A model generated the notes under the pieces. That model was not told the origin of the DNA and made no database searches. It was given only the letters and a program-made list of their open reading frames with translations. Shown here piece by piece: positions 1-5,604 of a stretch of 6,042 nucleotides of DNA. This DNA comes from Christensenella sp. UBA5399. Lineage in GTDB: Bacteria > Bacillota > Clostridia > Christensenellales > Christensenellaceae. The DNA lies in contig DHOD01000083.1 in the NCBI GenBank assembly GCA_002407725.1, positions 35,257-41,298 of the forward strand, written 5' to 3'. Both the position numbers and the translations under genes were made by a program. How positions within the stretch are numbered: position 1 is the first letter of the stretch; the number at the start of each line of letters is the position of its first letter.

Positions 1-1
1 G

Positions 2-118
2 GTCATTTCGTTGCTTGTGCTGCGGTCGGTGGAAAAAGGCTTCAGGCATGGCAGCGCGCACACAGATACATTGGCCACGATGCGGGAAAGTGGAGAAAAC
101 GAAACGTTATCGTGTTAA
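2..118 (+). CDS. C-terminal fragment of an unidentified protein (enters from left edge)
   Basis: The second forward frame is open from the window edge to a TAA at 116-118 and would give 38 residues, beginning VISLLVLRSVEKGFRHG. The start has a hydrophobic run followed by a basic residue and then a polar tail, as at the C-terminus of a membrane protein, but this is too short to assign a family. I prefer this frame because it stops just before the hairpin at 133-167, which has a T tract on both strands as expected between two convergent genes. All three forward frames are open here, and the first frame stays open to about 234 but would run through the terminator. The existence of the gene is therefore an inference. 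I do not recognise the product. Confidence 0.42.
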   Translation, partial: VISLLVLRSVEKGFRHGSAHTDTLATMRESGENETLSC

Positions 119-132
119 AACACATGAGAATA

Positions 133-167
133 AAAAAGCAAGCCCGCTGCCAGCGGGCCTGCTTTTT
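133..167. terminator. Bidirectional intrinsic terminator
   Basis: AAAAAGCA (133-140) pairs with TGCTTTTT (160-167), and GCCCGC (142-147) pairs with GCGGGC (153-158). There is one A/C mismatch between the two stem segments and a 5-base TGCCA loop. The plus strand ends the stem in TTTTT, and the minus strand ends in TTTTTT followed by TATTCTC, so it can work in both directions. It lies 7 bases past the stop of the minus-strand gene (175) and 14 bases past the proposed plus-strand stop (118). Confidence 0.85.
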
Positions 168-174
168 CAGTTGG

Positions 175-672
175 TTATTTTGCGCTGCTGTGGCCATACC
201 CCATTTCTGTAAGCAGGTCGGCCAGACGGTGTAGCCGCTCCGACAACAGCTCGTCGTCCTTGGCGAGTGAATCATAAAAAAGTTTGATATCCTCACTGAT
301 CATGGGGTTGTCGGTACAGACGGAAACAGTCATGGCATCCCCCTGCAGGCCGACCCGGGCGATGTCGGGGTCTTTTTCGTCATAGAGCTTGGGCATACGG
401 TACGCTTCTGCAAAATACTTCTTTGTCTCGCAAGTCAGCAGCGCCATATCAATGATGCGGTGCAAAGGCAGTTCTTCCGATTGCCGAGACCATTTTTCGC
501 CGGTATACCGCCAAACCTTGGCGGAGATATCGACCTTGCCCCGGTCATTCCATTGGGCAAGTCCAAGAGACAGCCCCTTTGCATCCGAATGGTGTGCATT
601 GCGCCCGTCTATATTATCGTAGTCCTCCACAACAATGACAGGTTTGTGCTTGAGTGTGGTGGGTATCTTCAT
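175..672 (-). CDS. Conserved protein of unknown function, 165 aa (possibly DUF6530 family)
   Basis: A complete small soluble protein with no signal peptide or membrane segment. The start is fixed by AAAGGAG (680-686, minus strand) 7 bases before the ATG. The N-terminal two thirds look strongly conserved in character: DAKGLSLGLAQWNDRGKVD (residues 30-48), then AKVWRYTGEKWSRQSEELP (51-69), rich in Trp, Arg, Gly and charged residues. GLQGDAMTVSVCTDNP follows at 108-123, and the C-terminal part (about 124-157) is probably helical. From memory this resembles a Firmicutes family listed as DUF6530; I cannot verify that here, and no enzymatic motif is evident to me. It is transcribed alone, divergently from the TIM-barrel gene, from a near-consensus promoter and ends in an intrinsic terminator. 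That makes it a monocistronic unit, probably unrelated to the transporter. The gene call is firm; the function is unknown. Confidence 0.93.
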   Translation of the reverse strand: MKIPTTLKHKPVIVVEDYDNIDGRNAHHSDAKGLSLGLAQWNDRGKVDISAKVWRYTGEKWSRQSEELPLHRIIDMALLTCETKKYFAEAYRMPKLYDEKDPDIARVGLQGDAMTVSVCTDNPMISEDIKLFYDSLAKDDELLSERLHRLADLLTEMGYGHSSAK

Positions 673-725
673 GATATTTCTCCTTTGTTCAAAAAAATAT
701 TTATTAATTTATAGATTTACTAAAT

Positions 726-754
726 TAGTAATCTAGTAATCTAGTAATATAGTA
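726..754. repeat. 8-bp direct repeat (TAGTAATC), about 3.6 copies, at a promoter start site
   Basis: On the plus strand TAGTAATC (726-733), TAGTAATC (734-741), TAGTAATA (742-749) and TAGTA (750-754) follow head to tail. The adjoining AGATTTACTAA (712-722) is an imperfect inverted match to TTAGTAATCT (725-734), so the cluster also contains a near-palindrome. It overlaps the -10 box and start region of the minus-strand promoter, a usual place for a repressor operator. Chance in A/T-rich DNA is the alternative. Confidence 0.7.
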
Positions 755-777
755 CCATTGTTTTTCCATTATGTCAA
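749..777 (-). promoter_or_regulatory. Sigma-A type promoter of the minus-strand unknown gene
   Basis: On the minus strand a perfect TTGACA (777-772) is followed after exactly 17 bases by TACTAT (754-749). Transcription would begin near 742 and give a leader of about 70 bases before the ATG at 672. The -10 box is the first part of the direct-repeat cluster that continues downstream. Confidence 0.75.
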
Positions 778-868
778 TATTATTAACTTGGGGAAACACC
801 TGTAACAATTGAATACCCCGTAAATATGCGGCATGCGGGCATGTGTGCGAATGCAGAAAATCCCCACA

Positions 869-897
869 TTGAAAAGCGGTATATTTATATATATAAT
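869..897 (+). promoter_or_regulatory. Sigma-A type promoter of the TIM-barrel isomerase/epimerase gene
   Basis: TTGAAA (869-874), 17 bases, then a perfect TATAAT (892-897). Transcription would begin near 904, leaving a leader of about 32 bases that contains the strong ribosome binding site GGGGGAGG (922-929). The promoter is back to back with the one at 749-777, with about 90 bp between the two -35 boxes. Confidence 0.75.
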
Positions 898-935
898 GAA
901 AGAACATATAGCAAAAAATTTGGGGGAGGAAAACC

Positions 936-1811
936 ATGTATACAATTTTTGACGCAAGTGACAGTTTTTTTAGAGTAAAGCAAAAGACGGAGGCTCTGGT
1001 TCCTCTGCTTGTACAGCACGGGATTGACGCAGTCAATCCGCCTGTTGAGATTCTGGAAGACGTGGCAAAAGCGAAAGACGTGGCGCAGATTGTATACGAC
1101 AACGGGTTAAAGTGGGGTTTTTTACCTATGCCGGTGGAATTTCTGCACCCGGATTTGGGCGATGAAGAATTTGAGGACGGGTTGAAAAAGCTGGCGACTT
1201 GGGCTCAAACAGCCGGGATGATTGGTGTAAAATACGCGTATAATCCGGTGTTTCCCGGTCATAATGAATATGGATATGCGCGTAATATGGAGCGCCATGT
1301 GGTTAAAATCAAGCGGATTAGCAAGGTGCTGGAGGACAGTGGAATCCGCTATGGGATAGAGTTTCTGGGGCCTCCGGACCTGCGGCAGGCCTTCAGGCAT
1401 CCGTTTGTCCATACCGTTGCGGGGGCGCTGGCGTTGATCGATGAAACAGGCGCGGATATAGGATTTGTTTTTGATACATTCCACTGGTATTGCGGGACGG
1501 CCGATATGGACGAGCTGTATCTGGCGGCCCGAAACACCGACAAAATGATTTGCCTGCATGTGAATGACGCCATTGCGGGTGTGGGAAGGGAAGGGCAAAA
1601 GGACCTGACACGTGCGATGCCCATGACAACCGGCGTGATTGACGCGGCGGGGATATGCAAGTTGTTTTTGGATAACGGGTATAGCGGCCCGGTTTTGTTG
1701 GAACCGATTCTGCCGACGTACGAGCGGTTTGAGAACATGAAACCGGAAGACGTTGTGGCGGAAGTGGCCCAATCATATCGCAAGATGAAACAAATCGTCA
1801 TTGGTGTGTGA
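936..1811 (+). CDS. Sugar phosphate isomerase/epimerase-type TIM-barrel protein
   Basis: A 291-residue protein of the xylose-isomerase-like TIM-barrel superfamily (AP endonuclease 2 fold; relatives include IolE, IolI and ketose 3-epimerases). The start follows GGAGG (925-929) by 6 bases. The motifs expected at barrel strand ends occur in order: GIEFLGP (140-146, Glu142), FDTFHWY (179-185, Asp180 and His183), CLHVNDA (206-212, His208 and Asp211), GYSGPVLLEPI (248-258, Glu256). Glu142, Asp180, His208 and Glu256 match the usual metal-binding quartet, so a divalent-metal-dependent isomerase or epimerase is likely. Length is normal for the family and the protein should be cytosolic. Substrate is unknown. 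The gene is preceded by its own promoter and followed by a hairpin, so it seems to be a single-gene unit. The sugar importer about 590 bp downstream suggests, without proving, that it handles the imported compound. Confidence 0.93.
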   Translation: MYTIFDASDSFFRVKQKTEALVPLLVQHGIDAVNPPVEILEDVAKAKDVAQIVYDNGLKWGFLPMPVEFLHPDLGDEEFEDGLKKLATWAQTAGMIGVKYAYNPVFPGHNEYGYARNMERHVVKIKRISKVLEDSGIRYGIEFLGPPDLRQAFRHPFVHTVAGALALIDETGADIGFVFDTFHWYCGTADMDELYLAARNTDKMICLHVNDAIAGVGREGQKDLTRAMPMTTGVIDAAGICKLFLDNGYSGPVLLEPILPTYERFENMKPEDVVAEVAQSYRKMKQIVIGV

Positions 1812-1828
1812 TAATAATTTCATATGGA

Positions 1829-1868
1829 CTTCCTGCGGCTTTGCCCGCAGGAAGCAGGTTCTTGCCTG
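1829..1868 (+). terminator. Stem-loop pair after the TIM-barrel gene, possible terminator
   Basis: CTTCCTGCGG (1829-1838) pairs perfectly with CCGCAGGAAG (1845-1854) around a 6-base loop. A small second hairpin, CAGG (1855-1858) with CCTG (1865-1868), follows at once. The position 18 bases after the stop codon fits a transcript end, but there is no proper T tract after either stem. It may therefore terminate weakly or protect the mRNA 3' end. Confidence 0.55.
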
Positions 1869-2158
1869 ACATCAATAATAGATTATCACAATTATAACGA
1901 AAATATTAAGCAAATGTAAAAGAATATTTTTCAAGAATTACAATATATATGTCTCCTGTGTTAAGAAAACTACAGCAAATGGGGAAAACGGTGTTTTTTT
2001 TGTAGAACTTGCCAAAGGCATTTGTAACAATGTCTTAACAAAGATTGAAAAAAGAAACAAAACAGGCAATAACAAGCGATGCATAAAGTAAATAGAGATT
2101 ATCTTCAAATAAACACAATTATAAACCTAAAAAACAAAAATATAACTGAAAACTGGAA
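1869..2158. other. A/T-rich intergenic stretch without a gene
   Basis: This part of the 1812-2405 gap is rich in A on the plus strand with many stop codons in all frames, and no ribosome binding site is followed by an open frame. Apart from the nested inverted repeat at 1959-2040 I see nothing definable in it. No tRNA, insertion-sequence end or CRISPR-like repeat is visible. Confidence 0.6.
1959..2040. repeat. Nested inverted repeats, possible structured RNA or DNA element
   Basis: The outer arms TGTTAAGA (1959-1966) and TCTTAACA (2033-2040) are a perfect 8-bp match. Inside lies CTACA (1970-1974) with TGTAG (2001-2005), extendable past a G-T pair and a mismatch by AAA/TTT. A small third pair follows, TGCC (2010-2013) with GGCA (2017-2020) around AAA. 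Together they could fold as a closed stem carrying two hairpins. I do not recognise a known riboswitch class, and no promoter clearly places it in a transcript. A/T-rich DNA makes some pairing likely by chance. Confidence 0.35.
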
Positions 2159-2186
2159 TTGAAAAGCCAATAGAAAGACTTATAAT
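2159..2186 (+). promoter_or_regulatory. Candidate upstream promoter (P1) of the ABC transporter operon
   Basis: TTGAAA (2159-2164), 16 bases, then a perfect TATAAT (2181-2186). Transcription would start near 2193, at the left arm of the AAGCGT inverted repeat. The match is good, but the sequence around it is very A/T-rich, so a chance match is possible. Confidence 0.4.
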
Positions 2187-2191
2187 TAAAA

Positions 2192-2249
2192 AAGCGTGTT
2201 AAGCTGTCCACTTATAGGAACATATGTAACCAGTGAGCACAAAACGCTT
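2192..2249. promoter_or_regulatory. Inverted repeat AAGCGT/ACGCTT around the operon promoters, possible operator
   Basis: AAGCGTGTT (2192-2200) and AAAACGCTT (2241-2249) are inverted copies with one mismatch, separated by 40 bp. The left arm lies at the expected start site of the P1 candidate, and the right arm overlaps the first two bases of the P2 -35 box. The right arm also has the AA-N-CG-N-TT core common to LacI-family operators. No regulator gene is present in the window, so the role is inferred from position only. Confidence 0.35.
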
Positions 2250-2277
2250 GACAGATCGTAAATTTGTGGTTTAGAAT
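2248..2277 (+). promoter_or_regulatory. Promoter (P2) of the ABC transporter operon
   Basis: A perfect TTGACA (2248-2253) is followed after 18 bases by TAGAAT (2272-2277), one base from consensus. Transcription would begin near 2284, giving a leader of about 120 bases before the lipoprotein start at 2406. This is the better of the two candidate promoters for the operon. Confidence 0.65.
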
Positions 2278-2296
2278 GAGTTAGCCCAAAAGGCAG

Positions 2297-2354
2297 GCTT
2301 GGCGTTTTGCCGGGCGAAAACCAATTATATTGATAAAATCCGCGCTTCAAGCGG
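2297..2354 (+). other. Small hairpins in the leader of the transporter mRNA
   Basis: In the transcript GCTTGGC (2297-2303) can pair with GCCGGGC (2309-2315) around GTTTT, 7 pairs including two G-U. A smaller stem, CCGC (2340-2343) with GCGG (2351-2354), follows. Neither is followed by a T tract, and I do not recognise a riboswitch or attenuator. They may stabilise the mRNA 5' end or have no role. Confidence 0.3.
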
Positions 2355-2405
2355 CATAAAGTTTATCCACTGAATCTGGTGGAAAATAAAAAAAGGAGAA
2401 ACTAT

Positions 2406-3851
2406 ATGAAAAAGAGGAAAATTCTTATCGTTGCAATGGCATGTCTTCTCGTATTTGCGCTCATGCTGACAGCATGCACGCAGTCGGAAGCACCTGCTGC
2501 TGAAACAGCTGCAGCAGAAGAGGCGACAGAAGCGCCTGCTGCTGAGCCCGCGGCTGAAGAACCTGCGGCTGAAGAGCCCGCTGCTGAGCCTGCTGGCGAT
2601 GCTGCTGGCGGACAGACACAGGCAGAGGCGATTACCGGTGGCGTAGAAGCTACTGGCGAACCCCGGATGGTTGAAGAGCGCGAGGACGCCCTTGATGGCG
2701 AACCCCTCAACAGCCCTGACGTGTATACAGAGGCAGAGATGCCCGGTCTTGAGTCTGCAATCGGCGTAAAGCCCCTTAAGAAATACAAGGTTGCTTTCTC
2801 CAATGGCGACATGGACAATGACTGGCGCGCAACATTCTTCAACGATTTTGTTGCACAGGGCGAGTACATGAAAGAGCAGTTTGGTATAGACTTTATCTAT
2901 GCTAACTCCGGTAATGACAGTGCAAAACAGATCCAGGATATCCAGGCTCTGCTTGCGCAGAAACCCGACCTGCTGATGTTCAGCCCCAATGAGTCCGCTC
3001 CTCTGGCTACTATCTATGATAGCTGCAAAGAAGCTGGCGTTCCGTTCTTCACAATCGACCGTTCGATCGAAGCTGAGATCGGTGCTGATCAGTACATCTG
3101 CGACATCGAGGGCGACAACATTGCTTGCGGCCTGTCGATGGGTATGGCTATTGTAGAAGGTCTGACAGACAAATACGGTGAGCCCAAAGGTACAGTGGCA
3201 GAGATCGCTGGCCAGATCGGTTCTTCGCCCGCTATCCACAGGTCCACAGGCCTTAGGATGATCATTGAGCAGTTCCCTGACATCAAGATCATTCAGGTTA
3301 TTGATGGTCAGTTTGATGCTGACACATCCAATGCTGCGGCACAGGATATCTTCACAACTAACCCTGAGGTTGATGCTGTAGCCAACGGCTGCGACGCTTC
3401 GGCGATGCAGGCTGTAACGGTTGCTGAGTCCATGGGTATCGAAGGCGTTATCTACGTTTCTGTTGATGGCGACACAACATACCTGAAAGACTACATCGGC
3501 GAAGGCCGCGCTTACCACTGCGCTGAGTATCCTCCGTACTTTGCAAACACAGCTTGGGAGTATGCTATTCACTACCTCAATGGTGAAGCTATCCCCACAA
3601 TCGTGCTTGTTCCTGAGCGTGAGTTCATGATGAACACAGAAGAGCGCACAGCGAAGATGGAAGAGATGTTCGCAACATTGGATACACCTTTCGTACCGGC
3701 TTCTGTTGGTGGATATGATGTATTCCAGATGGGTCAGTATGATCCTGAACTGTGGTCCTCCACATACCCTGTAAACTGGGCTGCTGGCGGCGGTGCAGAG
3801 TATCTTGAGACTCTTATTCCCGACGATCCGTATGCATTGACAAACAGCTGA
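2406..3851 (+). CDS. Sugar ABC transporter substrate-binding lipoprotein (RbsB-like)
   Basis: A 481-residue solute-binding lipoprotein of the periplasmic-binding-protein 4 / ribose-binding type, which captures a small solute outside the membrane. I choose the ATG at 2406 because AGGAG (2394-2398) lies 7 bases upstream and the protein then opens with a classic signal (MKKRKI, hydrophobic run 6-21) and lipobox LTAC with Cys24. An in-frame ATG at 2379 would place nine extra residues ahead of the signal and has no ribosome binding site. Residues 25-85 form a low-complexity Ala/Pro/Glu linker; the two-lobed binding domain begins near 126 (KKYKVAFSNGD). Likely ligand contacts, by position in RbsB, are Asn138/Trp140 (NDWR), Asp218-Arg219 (TIDRS), Arg279, Asn327/Asp330 (NGCD) and Asp354 (VDGD). 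It is longer than typical RbsB (about 300 residues) because of the linker and about 75 extra C-terminal residues. The narrow codon choice suggests high expression. The substrate cannot be read from sequence. Confidence 0.96.
   Translation: MKKRKILIVAMACLLVFALMLTACTQSEAPAAETAAAEEATEAPAAEPAAEEPAAEEPAAEPAGDAAGGQTQAEAITGGVEATGEPRMVEEREDALDGEPLNSPDVYTEAEMPGLESAIGVKPLKKYKVAFSNGDMDNDWRATFFNDFVAQGEYMKEQFGIDFIYANSGNDSAKQIQDIQALLAQKPDLLMFSPNESAPLATIYDSCKEAGVPFFTIDRSIEAEIGADQYICDIEGDNIACGLSMGMAIVEGLTDKYGEPKGTVAEIAGQIGSSPAIHRSTGLRMIIEQFPDIKIIQVIDGQFDADTSNAAAQDIFTTNPEVDAVANGCDASAMQAVTVAESMGIEGVIYVSVDGDTTYLKDYIGEGRAYHCAEYPPYFANTAWEYAIHYLNGEAIPTIVLVPEREFMMNTEERTAKMEEMFATLDTPFVPASVGGYDVFQMGQYDPELWSSTYPVNWAAGGGAEYLETLIPDDPYALTNS
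2487..2594 (+). repeat. Ala/Pro/Glu low-complexity linker coding repeat
   Basis: This segment encodes residues 28-63 of the binding protein, made almost only of Ala, Glu and Pro with recurring AAEEP and AAEP units (for example AAEEPAAEEPAAEP at 49-62). It comes right after the lipidated Cys24 and probably acts as a flexible, acidic spacer that holds the binding domain away from the membrane across the wall. At DNA level the GCTGCTGA/GCGGCTGA units are imperfect repeats, so the length may vary between strains by slippage. Confidence 0.8.
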
Positions 3852-3911
3852 AAAAGCTGACTACGGATTTATGGTATTGACTGCTTATTCAGTAATCAGT
3901 AATTGAAAAAA

Positions 3912-3946
3912 GGTTTGTGACAGGGGCCCGGCCCCTGTCACAGACC
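3912..3946. terminator. Long GC-rich stem-loop after the binding-protein gene
   Basis: GGTTTGTGACAGGGGC (3912-3927) pairs with GCCCCTGTCACAGACC (3931-3946) around a CCG loop: 16 pairs, one of them G-U. On the plus strand it is preceded by AAAAAA and followed by AATATA, so it lacks the T tract of a forward intrinsic terminator. Read on the minus strand it is followed by TTTTTT and has full terminator form. In the operon it more likely acts as an mRNA-stabilising or partial-termination element, allowing more binding protein than ATPase to be made. It could also be one copy of a dispersed palindromic repeat. Confidence 0.65.
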
Positions 3947-3983
3947 AATATAAAGCGGTTTAATGTCTGACAACCAAAATAGA

Positions 3984-4017
3984 GGTTTTTGGCAGGTTTG
4001 ACTGTCTGCCAAAAACC
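3984..4017. terminator. Second intercistronic stem-loop (attenuator or bidirectional weak terminator)
   Basis: GGTTTTTGGCAG (3984-3995) pairs perfectly over 12 bp with CTGCCAAAAACC (4006-4017) around a 10-base loop. The plus strand continues GATATTTTGTT, a short broken T run that would allow partial termination; the minus strand continues TCTATTTTGG. It lies 72 bases before the ATPase start. With the stem-loop at 3912-3946 it would lower expression of the membrane components relative to the binding protein, as is common in ABC import operons. Confidence 0.6.
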
Positions 4018-4089
4018 GATATTTTGTTAAAAGAAAATTTTGTGTGTGCAGGCAAAGGCACTTGTATACATGGTGGAGGTATGTGCTTT

Positions 4090-5583
4090 ATGTTACTTGA
4101 AGCAAAAAATATAAACATTTCGTTTTCAGGAATACAAATACTATACGATGTTGATTTCGAATTGAATGCCGGCGAAATAAACTGCCTTCTGGGTGAGAAT
4201 GGCGCAGGCAAAAGCACATTGATTAAAGTTTTTACAGGAATCAATTCGGATTATACCGGCGAAATATATTTGGATGGAAAGCCGGTGGAGATCAGAAGCC
4301 CAAGGGATGCAATTGCAAATGGTATTTATGCAGTGCAGCAGCACAGGGATCTGGCGCCATCGCTTGACGCAGTCGAGAATATGTTTCTAGGTAATGAGAT
4401 TTTTGTTGAGGGCAGTAAGCAGAAGCTTGATTTTAAAAAGATGAGAGAGCTGGCAAAGGAATATATTGCCAGGTTTGGAATTGAAATTAACCTCGATGTT
4501 CCCGTTCGAAGCCTGAAGCTGTCGGAGCAGGGCGTTATCGCCATATGCAAAGCTTTGGTTGCCAACAGTAAAATATTGATTATAGACGAAGCGTCGGCGC
4601 CTTTGGATGATTCAGAGCGTGTGGCGCTTTATGGTTCGTTGCAGCAGTTGGCAAAAGAGGGAAAAGGAATTATATACATCACGCACCATCTGGATGAGGT
4701 GTACCGTATCGGGGATATAATAACAGTACTGCGGGACGGCAGGAACGTAGCAAGGGTGGATACGAGCGAGATGGATAAGGCGCAGCTTGTGGTAAGCATG
4801 ACGGGCAATGCCAAGCTGTATTCACGCGATCAGGAAGAAGAAGCGAAAAAGACATTTGGCGAGGTTGCCATTGAAGTTGAGAACCTGTCGGGCGACGGGC
4901 TGGAGAATATCAGCCTGAGTGCGCGTAAGGGTGAGATTTTAGGGATTGCGGGCCTTGAAGGTTCCGGTAAGGATATGATTGCCAAATGCTGTTTCGGTTG
5001 CGGAACCGTGACCGGCGGCACCATAAAAATGGATGGCAAGGAAATACAGCCCAAATTACCGATTGATGCAATTAAAGAGAACATCGGGTTGGTGCCGGAC
5101 GACAGGAAGGTGAACGGCCTGCTTTTGGTGCGGGACGTAAAGGAAAACATCCTGATCTCGGAAATCAACAAGCACAACCGTGCAATTGTGTCCAGCAGAT
5201 GGGCGGAGAAAACTGCCAAAAAATTTGTGAAGGAAATGGGCATTAAGTGTTCTTCCACAAGCCAGCTGATAGAATACCTTTCAGGTGGAAACCAGCAAAA
5301 GGCGCTGATTGCAAAATGGGTGGAGGCGGATGTTGACGTGTTGTTTATGATCGAGCCCACAGAGGGTATCGACGTAGGCGCCCGTTCTGACCTTTACAAG
5401 GTGTTTAAAGAGCTTGCGGCAAAGGGCAAGACAATTGTAATTGCCACCAGCGATATCGACGAATTGCTGACGCTGTCCGACAGGATCGTTACGATGTACG
5501 ACGGCAAGGTGGTTGGCGAATATGATTATGACAAAGTGACTAAGCAGGAAATACTGGCAGACATTCTGTCCGTGGCGTCCTGA
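4090..5583 (+). CDS. Sugar ABC transporter ATP-binding protein, double NBD (RbsA-like)
   Basis: A 497-residue cytosolic ATPase with two fused nucleotide-binding domains, the size and plan of RbsA/MglA (about 500 residues). I choose the ATG at 4090, 10 bases after GGAGG (4075-4079). The ATG at 4081 is one base from that site, and a TTG at 4024 would add 22 residues not expected in the family. NBD1: Walker A GENGAGKST (35-43), Q-loop QQ (83-84), Walker B ILIIDE (162-167), His switch THH (198-200). Its signature reads LKLSEQG (142-148) where relatives have LSxGQQQ, losing the key Ser and Gly. NBD2: Walker A GLEGSGKD (288-295), intact signature LSGGNQQ (397-403), but Walker B reads LFMIEPT (418-424) with Ile421 in place of the Asp; the His switch is replaced by Ser-Asp (ATSD, 452-455). 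One complete and one degenerate ATP site are thus predicted. The permease follows after 21 bases, in the same operon. Confidence 0.96.
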   Translation: MLLEAKNINISFSGIQILYDVDFELNAGEINCLLGENGAGKSTLIKVFTGINSDYTGEIYLDGKPVEIRSPRDAIANGIYAVQQHRDLAPSLDAVENMFLGNEIFVEGSKQKLDFKKMRELAKEYIARFGIEINLDVPVRSLKLSEQGVIAICKALVANSKILIIDEASAPLDDSERVALYGSLQQLAKEGKGIIYITHHLDEVYRIGDIITVLRDGRNVARVDTSEMDKAQLVVSMTGNAKLYSRDQEEEAKKTFGEVAIEVENLSGDGLENISLSARKGEILGIAGLEGSGKDMIAKCCFGCGTVTGGTIKMDGKEIQPKLPIDAIKENIGLVPDDRKVNGLLLVRDVKENILISEINKHNRAIVSSRWAEKTAKKFVKEMGIKCSSTSQLIEYLSGGNQQKALIAKWVEADVDVLFMIEPTEGIDVGARSDLYKVFKELAAKGKTIVIATSDIDELLTLSDRIVTMYDGKVVGEYDYDKVTKQEILADILSVAS

Positions 5584-5604
5584 GGTTAGGAGGGGTATTC
5601 TGAT

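Noticed and set aside
725..1102. A 125-codon minus-strand open frame across the divergent promoter region
   Set aside because: It overlaps the start of the TIM-barrel gene and both promoters, and its product is Cys/Phe/Ile-rich without motifs.
1122..1801. Three overlapping minus-strand open frames of 127-216 codons
   Set aside because: They are shadows of the TIM-barrel gene, which has a promoter, a ribosome binding site and full family motifs; the antisense products have no recognisable pattern.
2239..2252. A catabolite-repression (cre) site over the P2 -35 box
   Set aside because: Only the central AA-N-CG-N-T core fits; about five of the defined positions in the cre consensus do not match.
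2379..2405. An upstream ATG for the binding protein
   Set aside because: It lacks a ribosome binding site, and the later ATG at 2406 has one at good spacing and gives a standard lipoprotein signal.
2325..3572. A 415-codon open frame on the minus strand
   Set aside because: It lies wholly opposite the binding-protein gene, has Cys/Ser/Arg-rich low-complexity composition, and is explained by the biased codons of the real gene. No ribosome binding site precedes it.
4024..4089. A 22-residue N-terminal extension of the ATPase from a TTG
   Set aside because: There is no ribosome binding site before it and the family normally starts a few residues before the first strand; GGAGG at 4075-4079 serves the ATG at 4090.
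4830..5360. A 176-codon minus-strand open frame
   Set aside because: It lies opposite the second domain of the ATPase and its product looks random; no start signal supports it.
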